NCBI GenBank assembly: GCA_014529385.2
Contig: CM043942.1
Span: forward strand, 35,261,469-35,325,468
Source of the DNA: Adiantum capillus-veneris
Taxonomy: Eukaryota > Streptophyta > Polypodiopsida > Polypodiales > Pteridaceae
Direction of reading: 5' to 3'
DNA length: 64,000 bases
Below, in pieces: positions 1 to 11,589 of this stretch. Both the position numbers and the translations under genes were made by a program. The first letter of the stretch is position 1. Each line of letters opens with the position of its first letter. The notes under the pieces are model-generated. The model saw only the letters and a program-made list of their open reading frames with translations. It had not been told where the DNA came from and did no database searches.

Positions 1-792
1 ACTGGGAACAGTATTTGCCTATGCTTGAGTATGCGTACAATAATACAGTGCATTCGTCTACTGGCAAAGCACCTTTTGAAATTGTTGAAGGCGGCAAAAA
101 GGTTCCTCCCATTTTGCATACAAAGGACAAGATCTTTGAGGCAGATCGATATGTTGAGAACTTGGATGAGATGTATAAGAAGATTAAAGTTGCCTTGGAG
201 AAGACTCTGGCAAAACAGAAAAAGGCTGCTGATCGTCACCGTCGTGAATTGCTACTATCACCTGGTGATTGGGTTCTCTTAAGGTTCGAAAAGGCAAGGT
301 TAAAGAAGATGAAGGGCAAGGAACGGCTGTTTCCTAAGCTCAGCATGCGATACTATGGGCCTTTTCAAGTGCTTGACAAGATCAGCGATGTGGCTTACAT
401 GCTGAAATTGCCTGATGTGTGGAAGATTCATAATGTGTCACGTGAGTCTTCTAAGACCCTTCGTGGGTGATGTGCCAGAAGATATGCCAGTTGAGGATCA
501 GCCAGAAGTTGAGGAACTTGATGAGATCCTGGTACCTGAGCAAGTTTTGGCACATAAGGATAGAAAAGTAAAAGGACAAGTTGCAAGACGCTATTTGGTG
601 AAGTTCAAGAACTATCCGCCTATGGATGCAAAGTGGATGGAAGAGCATGAACTGTCAGAGTCACCAAATGTATTGCAGCTTTACCTTGAAGCCTTTGGGT
701 TACAGCCTACTTATGCCCCAACCCAACGTGTGCAAAGGAGGGGTAATGATAGAGCTAGTACATCGAATGTACATATGAATTCAGTGCCATAG
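1..792 (+). pseudogene. G1: chromovirus pol C-terminus (integrase end and chromodomain), frameshifted
   Basis: The first 437 bases encode the end of a Ty3/gypsy integrase, colinear with the complete G4 polyprotein in this window (phrases VEYAYNN, STGKAPFEIVEGGKKVPP, GDWVLLRFEKARLKKMKGKERLFPK). Near 437-445 G1 lacks about four bases compared with G4, in the segment encoding HNAFHVSLL, so the frame shifts. Translation resumes in another frame through the chromodomain (VARRYLVKFKNYPPMDAKWMEE) to a stop at 792. The element is therefore a defective sister copy of G4, cut by the left window edge. The chromodomain would normally tether integrase to methylated-histone chromatin. Confidence 0.9.
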
Positions 793-947
793 ATAGAAAT
801 GGCAAAAGTATGAAGGCCTCATTAAGTCATTTGTATCTATGTATGTTACGACCTTTCTTGCGGATACATGCGATGATAAAAGAGTGTTGATAGCACAAGA
901 TCATCAGTGGCGTGTATTTATGGTATGCAATCGAGGACGTTTGCGAT

Positions 948-962
948 TTCAAGAGGGGGGTA
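948..962 (+). promoter_or_regulatory. G1 polypurine tract
   Basis: TTTCAAGAGGGGGGTA lies directly before the LTR start TGTCACGAGG. It is the plus-strand priming site and is nearly identical to the G4 tract at 44628-44642. Confidence 0.8.
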
Positions 963-2445
963 TGTCACGAGGACGTGGCAATTATTAACCATGTCACAGA
1001 GATGTGGCAACTGCTAACCTTGGTTGTTGGTTTCTTTCCAATGGGGTTTATTTTATTTATTTTGAGACCCTCTTTTTGAAGTAGCAAACGGTCGGACATT
1101 CGATGGCCAATGTGAACGGTAGATTCACCCGCAGACGGGAAGTGGTCGGCACTGGAATTCGTATGGTAAGAGGATGTCTAGGCTCAGAGCAAGATCATAT
1201 AGGTCCCCCCGTCGCACTTAGCAAGTTGGTGGATACTAGGAAGTGAACTCAATTAAGGCATAAAGTCAAGGTGGGACTACCAACAAAAAGTATCCGACAG
1301 TTGGGCCACATTGCATTTTTGGATGCGGTCCCAATGAGGATAGATGGTCAGAAGACCAGTGGGAGCCCAACGGAAGCATCTCCTAAAATTTAGGGAACTG
1401 CTATTTTGGGCCACGAAATGTGTTCGCGTCATTACCTTCGGTATGACTAGGGGAACACTTTACAACTCTGCCGCGAAGTCAACTGACGCACCAGTTGAGA
1501 TATTTTTAGCAGGGAAAGCCCAAACTCGGAAACTGGGCGACGTGTCAGCTTGTGAGCGATTCTGCCACTCTTGGAGGCAAAAAAGAGCTGCATATCATCA
1601 AAGGGGGCGCCATTTTCAGCCACAGGCGGATTGCAACAGGTACAGAAGCTATGGAATGCTTACCTTGCCCTCTATGCACAGTATGGTGACGGGAGTGATG
1701 CCCCGCACGCTACATACTGCTCTCTTTCTCCCCTACGTGCAGTTATGTGATGCCCCACAAGAGGGCTACTCATTTGACTGATGTACAGTTGTGTGGGTTC
1801 ATGCTTTTGTGCTGAGGCAAGAGCTTCCTTGAGCAGGAACAGGGGTAGCTAACTGCTGCTCCAAAGCAGGCACTGGTGAGGGTCATAACCTCACCGTACA
1901 GGTGCAAAATCAGCGCTGTGTATGCGCTGTAATTTGACTGTTTTTCAGCCATACGGACGCCAGGATCATTGGGAATCGTGCCCCACTGGCAAAGGACAGT
2001 TAGGGGACTGTTTGGGGCTGAAAACAGGGCAAAAACCAGTAAATACAGCGTGCTGAATTTACTGTTTTTGGACAGGAATCAGAGGGTATACGACAGTGCA
2101 AGCGAGTTCCAGCAGGGGAATTGGTTTCGCGCAAGTTTTGGGGCTGTTATGCTGCCGAAATTTGGCCAAATCAAATGGTATCTAGGTGGATACACGTGAA
2201 GGATTCCCAGGACCTTACCTTGTAATTTACCCTCCTAAAGAATAAAGAAATACCGAAAGGGGCGCCAATTTTGGGGCCTACAAGTTGTGGGCGTCTGCTC
2301 GGAGCATTCTAGCTTCCGAGCCGTGTGTGTGATCAAGTGTGAACTCCCGTCGCAGGTTCTCTTTGCAAAGTGCTCTGTGTGTGTGTGTTTAAAGTAAAGA
2401 ATTTCGGGTGAAAGCCAACGCCTACCGCCCTACGGGCCGGTTTCA
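963..2445 (+). mobile_element. G1 3' LTR (1,483 bases)
   Basis: It starts TGTCACGAGGACGTGG after the polypurine tract and ends GGCCGGTTTCA. It is of the same family as the solo LTR S1 and related to the G4 LTRs: shared are the TTAGGGAACTGCTATTTTGGG block, the start of the conserved LTR block at 2241-2278 (AATAAAGAAATACCGAAAGG) and the CCGGTTTCA end. Its partner 5' LTR is outside the window, so no target duplication can be checked; the 3' flank is GTTAG. Confidence 0.88.
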
Positions 2446-2487
2446 GTTAGTGTTAAAAGTCCTTTGACCCTATGCAAGCTAGGGCTG

Positions 2488-2680
2488 AGCTTGAGGTGGG
2501 GACTTGACCTAAGCTTGAGGTGCTTGTCGTGCTTGATGACTAAGGTGGTTGAGTTGCTTGTCATGCTTGATGACCAAGGTGCTTGAGGTGCTTGATGACT
2601 AAGGTGCTTGAGGTGCTTGTCATGCTTGATGAGGAAGGTGCTTGAGAAGCTTCCCATGCATGGGAGGTAAGGTGCTTGAG
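2488..2680 (+). repeat. Tandem repeat, CTTGAGGTGCTTGT...GATGA units
   Basis: Imperfect units of roughly 30-36 bases (CTTGAGGTGCTTGTCATGC, then TTGATGACTAAGGTG) recur about five times. The repeat lies in unassigned DNA (2446-3240) between the G1 LTR and the N3 gag remnant, where I see no gene. Confidence 0.75.
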
Positions 2681-3249
2681 TCAAAAAGAGACCCTACAAA
2701 GGAGGGGGAAAGCTCCAAAGTTGAGAAATCTTTGACTTAACCTCCCACTCACCCAAAGGGCACCCCCTTTCTGAAGCGGCACATGGGACACATGCTAGAA
2801 TCTCCCTATACTTAGCCACATGGTGTGCTTGAATCCTATTGGTTGGGCTAAAGAGGAGTCCAATGAGTTTCTAGTTCAATTCAACAAATATCTAGATATT
2901 TTCAAGCTCTCTCTCTTAAAGGGGTAAGGAGGACACTTGTCCAAAGACTACCCATGTGCTTGAAATGCATGGTGCATGTGATTGACTAGGGGGAGAGGGG
3001 TCCAATGAGCTTCAAGCTTGAGCAAAAAGGAGGGCTCGCCCAAAGCAAGCAAGGGGTATGCTGGGGGGGTATGCATCTCTCATATACTCATTTTTTTAAA
3101 AATATTCTCACTTGGTGAAATTGGAGGAACTCCATCTTCTTCTCCAAGCTTGTTGAGAGGTGGAGTGCCTACACCAACACTCTTGGCTATGGAATGCAAA
3201 TCCAACCAAGAGCCATGCTTCAATGCAGGGCATAAAGCCATGAAGAATC

Positions 3250-4347
3250 TCACATTACTTATGGATTCTAACAAGAATCAGTCGACTTCTTCTACATCTG
3301 CTAATGCGGGAGGAGATCACGAAGAAGATTCTCATGATCAAACAGAGGAAGAGTACGCCCACCTCGGCCTACTCAGTACGAACTTGAAGAGATGGAACGT
3401 CGACAACAGGTTGAGATGATTAAAATTGTGACGGATTTGAAATTTGCAAAATTTTTGCCTCAGCAATCCATCGCAGAAGTGGACACTCATTGGCAGAAAG
3501 CCACACAACCACCCATCAAACCAGTGATCAAGAAGCCTCCTACTTCGAGAATGTTTATTGAAGAAGAACTCCATGTTGCGGTCCAGGCCTAAATCAATCA
3601 GCTTCTGGACACGAAGAAGCCGTCGGAAAAGGGTCAAAAAATCCACTTTTGAAAACGCCAGAAAGCAGTAGTAGTGTGCATGCTTCGAAGGATTGCCCAG
3701 TTCGTCCTCATCTTCTGACAGCTCGGACACCTCATCTTCTTCTGACTCGAGTGATGAGGACAGGAAGGACAAGAAACGATGGAAAGATCACATGTTTTAT
3801 GCAAAAAGAAAGCATTTTTACAGAGCCAATCGATATGATTTCCTTGACGACAAGGGCAAAAAGCCCAAAGAATTCAAAGAGGGAGGACAAGCAGTAAAGT
3901 TTTGGCACTTTTTAGGGTTTTGAGATGCTCCCAAGGCTTTAGCCTTTGTCCAATAATTTGACATATTATTTTTTGGAGGCTGCTATACAGAGCACTCCAA
4001 GATCAGACGGGCGACATCCTTTCTGAAAGGCCATGCATGGACATGGTGGTCCACTCGCTTGTTAAGGAAACAAGCGCCGACAAAGTGGTTGAAATTTAAG
4101 AAACTCTTCATTTCTTCATGACTCACACAAGAATACGAACGAGACGTGATTACTGATTGGAACCATGTTCGGATGGTTAAGACAGAATCTTTGGATTCTT
4201 ACTGTGAAAGATTTTGGGAAATTTTCCTACCTGTTTCGTCCTTTAAGAAGATCAGTTTTAAGGAGCAGATTGAACGATTTTGTTGTGGCCTTCCCAAAGA
4301 AATTCGAGACTATTGTCTCGAAAGAAAGTCCGAGTCTATACAATAGT
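3250..4347 (+). pseudogene. N3 gag remnant (Ty3/gypsy-type)
   Basis: Broken reading frames collectively encode a gag protein. In order: a Ser/Asn/Glu-rich N-terminus; a LKFAKFLPQQSIAEVDTHWQ segment; an acidic/Ser-rich stretch (SSSSSDSSDTSSSSDSSDED, 3693-3755) followed by a basic stretch; then the capsid-like block WNHVRMVKTESLDSYCERFW to IERFCCGLPKEIRDYC (4160-4320). It matches the N1 gag and, more distantly, the G4 gag (LTEQIEKYCCGLPKGLRKYC). Several stops and shifts make it a dead gene. It is split at 4347 by the solo LTR S2, and no PBS or 5' LTR was found upstream. Confidence 0.8.
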
Positions 4348-5001
4348 TGTCACAAGGTGGGCACCACGTGTCAATAGAACAGAACAGACTGAATAGACTT
4401 TTAGCACTTCAATAACAACTGAACTGAGAGAGAGAGACGACACGCGACACGGAGTGGTGGAATTTCACCCCAGAGAGTATTGGCCCCAAACCTTGGCGTC
4501 CCTTTCGGTATTTCTTTTTATTGCATCAACACAGTACAAGCCGGTACTCCAGACTCTGCACCTTCTCCAAGAAGCATGCCAGAGAATGAGCCCTAGCCTC
4601 ATATTTAGAGGCCCTTGGCCTGAAAAGCAATTACAGTAAAAAGCTTTTAAAACTCAAAAGCTTCTGGTCTAAAAAGCAATGCCAAAAGCTGCGAGCGTAA
4701 TTTACGGAAATCCGTATAGCTTGCCACGTCATCAGCCAGTGCAAAACGCGGAAATCCGTACAGCTTGCCACGTCATCATGCCAACGCAATTTTCGGAAAT
4801 CTGCCATGTCATGAGTTTTTGGCGTGTGTGCGGATCTTGCTTTATTTTCTTCCTTTATGTCACTTGGGGCCCCATCGAACGGGGTCCCCATAAGTTGGTA
4901 GGACTTCTTCTGTTACTTGTTCTTCTTAGGGTTTAGGCCCCTTGGCCACATCTGTAAGTTGGCTCCATTCTTAGGCTTTGACACGTCAACAGTTTGTTAC
5001 A
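4348..5001 (-). mobile_element. S2: solo LTR of the N2 family, inverted, with TSD
   Basis: This 654-base copy is the reverse complement of the N2 LTR (5833-6447, 8085-8738) and runs from TGTCACAAGG to GTTTGTTACA. It is flanked by ATAGT at 4343-4347 and 5002-5006, so it is a genuine insertion in N3 reduced to one LTR by LTR-LTR recombination. It carries the conserved LTR block at about 4479-4524 in reverse. Confidence 0.9.
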
Positions 5002-5279
5002 ATAGTTAAATGAGGTCCAGAATGGATCTAGATGTGGTTACTAAAAACGTTGCTGGCAGTCATTGTCTGAGATTTGGAATGGATGTTTTGTGATTGATTG
5101 TCATGTGATGTCGTGTGATGTCATGTGCAGTGATGTGACTGCCGTCTTTGTACATGTGCTAGATGTGTCGTGTCTAGTGCATCGATACTAACAATTAGTG
5201 TCTACTAAGACAATTTATGGCCTTTGTTTATATTGTAGGCGTAATTGAGGGCGATTACAATTCTTTCAAGAGGAGGGTA
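5002..5279 (+). other. N3 internal 3' end with polypurine tract
   Basis: This is decayed, non-coding internal sequence of N3 after the S2 insertion, ending TTCAAGAGGAGGGTA just before an LTR start TGTCACAAAC. The tract identifies the following LTR as the 3' LTR of the plus-oriented N3. Confidence 0.75.
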
Positions 5280-6448
5280 TGTCACAAACTGGTGAGGTGG
5301 CATGACCACCTGCGGGCATAAACTGTACGAGCAGATGTGCTAACGTGGCAGTACGGACAAGTGCTGACGTGGCAGAAACCGTATGGATAGGTGTTGACAT
5401 GGCAGAAACTGTACAGACAGCAGTACGGATCTCCGCATATCGCGCTGACATGCTGATGTGGCTGTTGTACGGATTTTCGCAAATTGCGCTGATGCGTTTT
5501 TTTGGGATCAGTTGCTTTTGGAACAAATTGCTTTAGGGACTGTTTGCTTTTGAGTTTAATAGCCTTTGGGGCTCTGCTTTTGGCATCCCTTATAAGAATA
5601 AAAGAGTCCTAAGGGCCTCACTTCTCAGAGCATTTGGACATATAGTTTGAGAGAGGAGGACCCTTCGGGAGTTGTACTTTACTAAAAGCTTGATATAAAA
5701 GAAATACCGAAAGGGGTGCCAGTCTTTGGGGCCAATCTCTCTGGGCACGGAACTACGTCGGGCCTTGTCGACCAAATTGAATTGTGATTTTAAAGTTGTG
5801 AAGTATTTTAAGTGATTCTCTCTCTTGTCGCGTGTAACAAACTTTTGACGTGTCAAAGCCTAAAGAATGGAGCCAACTTACAGATGTGGCCGAGGGGCCT
5901 AAGCCCTAAGAAGAACAAGTAACAGAAGAAGTCCTACCAACTTATGGGGACCCCGTTCGATGGGGCCCCAAGTGACATAAAGGAAGAAAATAAAGCAGGA
6001 TCCAGACACACGCCAAAAACTGATGACGTGGCAGATTTTCGAAAATTGCGATGGCATGATGACATGGTAGGTTGTACGGATTTTCGCGTTTTGCATTGGC
6101 TGATGACGTGGCAGGCTGTACGGATTTCCGTAAATTACGCTGGCAGCTTTTGGCATTGCTTTTTGGACCAGAAGCTTTTGAGTTTTAAAAGCTTTTTACT
6201 GTAATTGCTTTTCAGGCCAAGGGCCTCTAAATATGAGGCTAGGGCTCTTTATCTGGCATGGTTCCTGGAGAAGGTGCAGAGTTTGGAGTACCGGCTTGTA
6301 CTGTGTTGATGCAATATAAAGAACTACTGAAATTCCGCCACTCCGTGTCGCTTGTCGTCTCTTTCTTTCAGTTCACTTGTTATTGAAGAGCTAAAAGTTT
6401 GTTCAGTCTGCTCTTTTCTATTGGCACGTGTCGCCCGTCTTGTGACAG

Positions 6449-6460
6449 TGGTATCAAAGC
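6449..6460 (+). promoter_or_regulatory. N2 primer binding site
   Basis: TGGTATCAAAGC begins one base after the 5' LTR. It is complementary, with one variant base, to the 3' end of initiator methionine tRNA, the usual primer for plant LTR elements. Confidence 0.8.
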
Positions 6461-7314
6461 ATTAGGCGTGTGCTTTTCTGAAAGCATGCCGGTCCTACAA
6501 AAGAGCTGACAGAGCTATTGGAATTTTATTTGAGGTATCTTCGCCCTCCAACCCGGACTTATTAGCCACTCCCACCCTTACTTCATCGTGCATCGGGCGC
6601 TCTCTCGTCTTCACCGCTCATGTCTTACAGGGCATAAGCCAATTAAGATCACTTGCAAGAGAAGGATCCAGATTTGTTTCAAGTCACTGTTTTTTCTTAG
6701 AAGCAGTGCCATGCAGATGTTGATGTCTGCAGCTACCAAGCAGCATACTCCAAGTACGTGGCAAGCTTTCAAGAAAAATTTTGCTTGAAGTTATATGGTT
6801 TCTGACATCTTCCTTCGGAGTGCAACTTCTTGTAGAGTGGGGTATCTTGAAATGCTTGCCATGGAAACCCTATCAGATTATAACATGAAATTTCTCGACA
6901 TCTCTCAGTAGATGTCTCTTCACGAGCAGATGACCTTGGAGGTCTAGTGAGATTGCTATCTTGGGACTATCATCGCCGCCAAAGAAACACTGTTTGTCCA
7001 AGAGCTGATGGACCATGCTGTGCTCGGCTACGACCTTATGGAAGAAACCTAACCCTAATTTTTGGTGCAGGTTTCAGGATGGAAAGTCAGTCGACTTTTC
7101 GAGCTCGACTAATGTCGAGATTGCTTTTTAAGTTTGAAAACTGTTTGAAAACTTTTTTGGTGATCCTGTTTGGAATTTGTTTGAAATGGATGGTATTTGT
7201 TTTGAACCTTACTTGGTGCCGATTTGAAATGTTTGACTCTAGTTTTAATACTGGTTTCATTGATTGGTGATTTTACTCCCAAGTGGAGAAGTGAGAAATA
7301 TTGTTTTGGTATTG

Positions 7315-7540
7315 TTTGAACCTCGGAACGACGTAGGCCAATCAATGCTTGGGGAACGTTTCGTTGTATGTTTGAAAACATCGAAACTACGTAGGCCGAT
7401 GCCTCGAGAGCGTTTTGTTGTACGCTAGAAAACCTCCGAACGACGCAGGCCGATGCCTGGGGAGCGTTTGGTTGTATGCTTGAACCTCCAAGCGACGCAG
7501 ACTGCGGTCTGGGGAGTGTTTGGTTGTACAGTCCTCTGAG
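7315..7540 (+). repeat. Tandem repeat inside N2, about 58-base units
   Basis: Four imperfect units contain GAACGACGTAGGCCGATGCC, then GGGAGCGTTTGGTTGTATG and a TTGAACCTC-like join. It is probably the leader or structural spacer of a non-coding element. Confidence 0.8.
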
Positions 7541-7839
7541 CTCATGGCCGGACCTTTTGAGGTTATTTGCGGGGGGAGTGACGAGGTAGTCGTTGAGTAG
7601 CTTCATATTGCAGACTGTTTGTCTCGGGGGAGTGCTTAGCGACGCTGTTTGTTGTGTCTTGTAACGTGCATATGTAAGCATTTGTGTTGCATTGTGATGT
7701 GCCAATTACTGAATATTCCTAATTGGATGAGATTGCATGGGTATGTAATTTTAGTGCATCAAGACACCTGTGGAAGATCAGTACGGTCTGGGTGTGATGG
7801 CTAATTTTACTACGCCGGAATATCAAGAGTTCCGAACTG

Positions 7840-7975
7840 GACGAAAGGAGAAGCTAATTCCTTGATCAAAAGAGCAGAAAGGAGAAGCTAACTCCTTGAT
7901 CAAAACAGCCGAAAGGAGAAGCCAACTCCTTGATCAAAAGAGCTGAAAGGAGAAGCTAACTTCGTAATAAAAGGA
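7840..7975 (+). repeat. Tandem repeat inside N2, about 31-base units
   Basis: Four units of GAAAGGAGAAGCTAACTCC followed by TTGATCAAAAGAGC, upstream of the N2 polypurine tract. Confidence 0.85.
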
Positions 7976-8779
7976 GCAAATTGATTGTCCCTCGAAATGA
8001 CCCTCGGACATTTTTGAGCTAACTGGAGTTGTTTTGCAGATATGCTGTTATTGCAGACGATTACTCTCTTTCAAGAAGGGGAGATGTAACAAACTGCTGA
8101 CGTGTCAAAGCCTAAAGAATGGAGCCAACTTACAGATGTGGCCGAGGGGCCTAAACCCTAAGAAGAACAAGTAACAGAAGAAGTCCTACCAACTTATGGG
8201 GACCCCGTTCGATGGGGCCCCAAGTGACATAAAGGAAGAAAATAAAGCAGGATCCGGACACAGACCAAAAACTGATGACGTGGCAGATTTTTGAAAATTG
8301 CGCTGACATGATGACGTGGCAGGCTGTACGGATTTCCGCGTTTTGTGCTGGCTGATGACGTGGCAGGCTGTACGGATTTCCGTAAATTACGTTGGCAGCT
8401 TTTGGCATTGCTTTTTGGACCAGAAGCTTTTGAGTTTTAAAAGCTTTTTATTGTAACTGCTTTTCAGGCCAAGGGCTTTTAAATATGAGGCTAGGGCTCT
8501 TTCTCTAGCATGCTTCCTGGAGAAGGTGCAGAGTTTGGAGTACCGGCTTGTACTGTGTTGATGCAATATAAAGAAATACCGAAAGGGGCGCCAAGGTTTG
8601 GGGCCAATACTCTCTGGGTTGGAATTCCGCCACTCCGTGCCGCGTGTGTCTCTCCCTTTCAGTTGAGTTGTTATTGAAGTGCTAAAAATGTGTTCAATCT
8701 TCTCTTTTCTATTGGCACATGGTGCCCGTCTTGTGACATCGCGACGGAATCTAGACTTGGGGTGCCCAAGTTTGTTACA

Positions 8780-9130
8780 AGCTCCATTAATTTCCTCTGC
8801 TAAAGTGGGAGGGTTAGCCTGCATCATAGGTGATTGTTCCTCTTATGAGAAGAAGAAGAAAGCTGAGCTCTGATACCACTATATAGTATAATCACCTGTT
8901 GGGCGGATGATCCACTTGAACACACAAAGTGCAATTGAAAGACTGGAACATAACATAACAAATCACCCTTGCAGATTGTAGACTACACGGGAGAGGTGTA
9001 GTTCCCAAAGAGTGTCGGCGCTCAAGTTGAGTGACCCTGGTGTTATTTCTTTATTTATTAATCCGATAAGAGTTACAGTTGTTCTTGTGTGACCACATAC
9101 TCTGATCTGTGAACAATGGCACGGTGGCCT
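8780..9130 (-). mobile_element. Older minus-strand LTR element: gag start, primer site and LTR part
   Basis: On the minus strand, TGGTATCAGAGCTC (8865-8878) is an initiator-Met primer site. Downstream of it (8827 leftwards) an ATG opens a short reading frame, MMQANPPTLAEEINGA, cut by the N3 LTR at 8779. Upstream (8880-9130) is LTR-like sequence including AATAAAGAAATA on the minus strand near 9046-9060, resembling the first half of the conserved LTR block. The outer boundary is not clear. 9131-9689 holds no recognised feature. Confidence 0.5.
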
Positions 9131-9689
9131 TCATTTTACAAGCACTTTAGCCTAAAAGAAACAAAAAATCAACTTTCGTATTTTAAAGTGCTAAAAAGCA
9201 CAAATGTTATTTGCTTTCAAGAACTAGCCTAAACAAGAAGCTCTACTGTAAATGTTCCAGGCCAGCAAAGGCAATACATAGTGTTATTTGGTATATCTCT
9301 TTATAAACTTAAGTCGACTCTTATCCAACTTCAGAGTGAACTTTCAGTGTCAAACTATTCCTCTCCTTTGCAGAAATCAAGTAAGCAGAAACACACTTCT
9401 TTATTTCTTTCTTAGTAGAAATGTGACTCATAGTAGGCAATTCATCTGATGAAATTGGGAGAACAGATCAATAAGCTGGTCTATGTTATGTCACTGAAAA
9501 TTTTAGGTAGTTCATATCTTTCTTTGCTTTTACCTGCACTAGTTTGTAATCCTATTGCCACTCAGCGGCTTTTGGTCTGCATACATTGCATTTCTAGGTG
9601 TTCACAATGTGGTTTTTTCTATATAGACTAGAAAGGAACCAAGGAAGTGGTGATCTAAGCTAATTATTTGGTTTGTTTGCTTTTAACAG

Positions 9690-9893
9690 TTTGTTCATTG
9701 AGCTTTTGAGGCAGCAGGACTTTTTGATTGTAGCAACGCCATATAATGTGACATTTGAACACGTCTTAGCTGCTGAGTTAGTGTACACAAAATTTCAACA
9801 AGGAAAAGATGCTCTTGTGAATGGTGAATGCAATATACCGGGCATTAGTACCAATGAAATCTCAAGCTTGCCTGTTTTCAGCATTGGCCATAG
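9690..9893 (+). CDS. DUF1350 exon A (first in window)
   Basis: It starts after a TTTTAACAG acceptor. The first base completes a codon from an exon outside the window. It encodes LFIELL through SLPVFSIGH and ends with AG, two bases of the nucleophile Ser codon, before GTCTGT. It carries the ATPYNVTF signature. Confidence 0.93.
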
Positions 9894-11517
9894 GTCTGTA
9901 CTGAAATTTATCAAAAGCAAATGGATTCGAATTTGAGTATAGTTTATTGAATTTTTTAGCTCATTTTCAGTAATGGAGCCTTGCTGCAGCTCTTGATAGG
10001 ATGCTTATTTCAAGAGGATCTTCCAAAGGTGAGTGGACTTGAGTGCAAGACAATAGTTAAGGATTTACTGGCTATAAGCAGATTTGGATTTGCTATCTAT
10101 GAAGAGACCAGGGATGCTGTTTTAGTTGCATCTTCAGGGGCATTGGAGGATTGGTGGTGCTTTTCATGCCCATCTTTTAACGCCTTAACGAGAACCTCCT
10201 CCAATGGCTTCTGTTATAAATAATCCACCTTAAGTAGATGCTTTTCATGTCCATCTTCAACGTCTTGTCAAGAACCTCCTCGCTCTTGTTATTAAGATTC
10301 CACCTTAAGTATATGAATAGGAAGAAAAACTTCAATGTTAGCAAACAGCTTTTCATATGACTATTAGGACAAAACAAATTCAAGGAAATGTAATCAATTG
10401 TCTGTAAATCGACCATTATTTAGTCATATGAACTCTATGATGCTGATGGAGCTTGAAATGTACTTTGAATGCTCTTTGACTATGGTAGAAACCGAGTACT
10501 CAATTTCAAGGGTTCCAACGGCTAGAGCACCCTATTTGTCAAGATACTTATATTTGTGCAGCGGAATCAAGAATTATTAAAGAGATTAATCTATGTGTGT
10601 AACAATTTGCAAAAGCTCACATAACAATTGCTAGATCAATCGCACATACACCCATGTGCGGATGAGAGAGAGAGAAAGAAAGAAAGAAAGAAAGCTTTAT
10701 TTACGTCTTCTAAAGGCCGAAGTCGGCCTATGAGACAAATCAATGTACATCTAGTGGTAGTCCGGGTGTCCGGAAAAGAAAATACTGAAAATAAAATGCT
10801 GAAATGAAAGCTAATCTAGAACCGGGATGTGCAGTGTGGTGGTATGATGGTAATGTGTGGTGGTATGGGTATATATGGCTCTGGCACCGTAGATACTGAC
10901 CATATGAATATATGGCTGTGGATGTAGCTCTGCCACAACAGAAAATGACTACCTCGTGCTGAGTGAAAGTAAAAGTGTGAGTTCATACCCGTATCAGAGC
11001 TGGCTAGTAGTGTGTAATGGGTGATGGGTATAAAAAGTGGTACATGGGGGGGAGGGGCTGAAAAACCCGATGTAAGTGGGTTCTCCAATGTGTGGTGGAG
11101 CGGGCCCTCTCCAGCTGCTGCTCATGAAGTGTACGGATCCTCAGTATATCCTGCTGGTATAGACGGGGCCGTCGGTATCCTGACTCCCGGGGTCGGCGTC
11201 GTGCTCGCTGTGCCTCTGCCTGCTCGAGTGTCAGCCCAGTCGTCGTCGGCGGTGTGGGATCCCCTGAAGTCATTCTCTGGAAAAACTGAGTGATCGTCTG
11301 CTGAACACCTCCAGTGTCATGTGGTCGTGGTCGTGTAGACTCCTCACGTATGTGGAGTGCTCCTGTGATGAAATGGCCCACATGAGTCTGGTCTCTCCTC
11401 CTCATGCATGTCTGGAGAGTGCCCTCAATCCCAAATCTCTATCTAAGCTCTGAGTAAGCTGGGCATCGTAGCATGAAGTGCTCCTCCGTCTCCACCTGTC
11501 TGACACATTGGGCAAGT

Positions 11518-11589
<72 letters not shown>

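Larger units (their letters stand above)
5833..8738 (+). mobile_element. N2: complete non-autonomous LTR retrotransposon with TSD TCGCG
   Basis: 5' LTR 5833-6447 (615 bases), primer site TGGTATCAAAGC at 6449-6460, internal region of about 1.6 kb, polypurine tract AAGAAGGGGAGA at 8073-8084, 3' LTR 8085-8738 (654 bases). TCGCG flanks both ends (5828-5832, 8739-8743). The internal region has no recognisable gag, protease, RT or integrase; it holds two tandem-repeat arrays instead. Movement must have depended on proteins from another element. The 5' LTR lacks about 39 bases present in the 3' LTR. It resembles the large LTR derivatives called LARDs, though shorter than classical ones. Confidence 0.92.
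5280..8779 (+). mobile_element. N3 3' LTR, split by N2
   Basis: The two parts 5280-5832 and 8744-8779 together form a 589-base LTR, starting TGTCACAAACTGG and ending AAGTTTGTTACA. It is the same type as the N1 LTRs (577 bases), which end in the reverse complement of TGTAACAGAC. The conserved LTR block is at 5696-5734. N2 sits between the parts with a TCGCG duplication. Confidence 0.85.

Noticed and set aside
7109-7705. 198-codon minus-strand frame in N2
   Set aside because: It spans the tandem repeat array on the strand opposite to the element; repeats without stop codons inflate its length.
9449-9631. 60-codon frame just upstream of exon A
   Set aside because: It does not contain the expected preceding DUF1350 segment and has no fitting donor; treated as intron.
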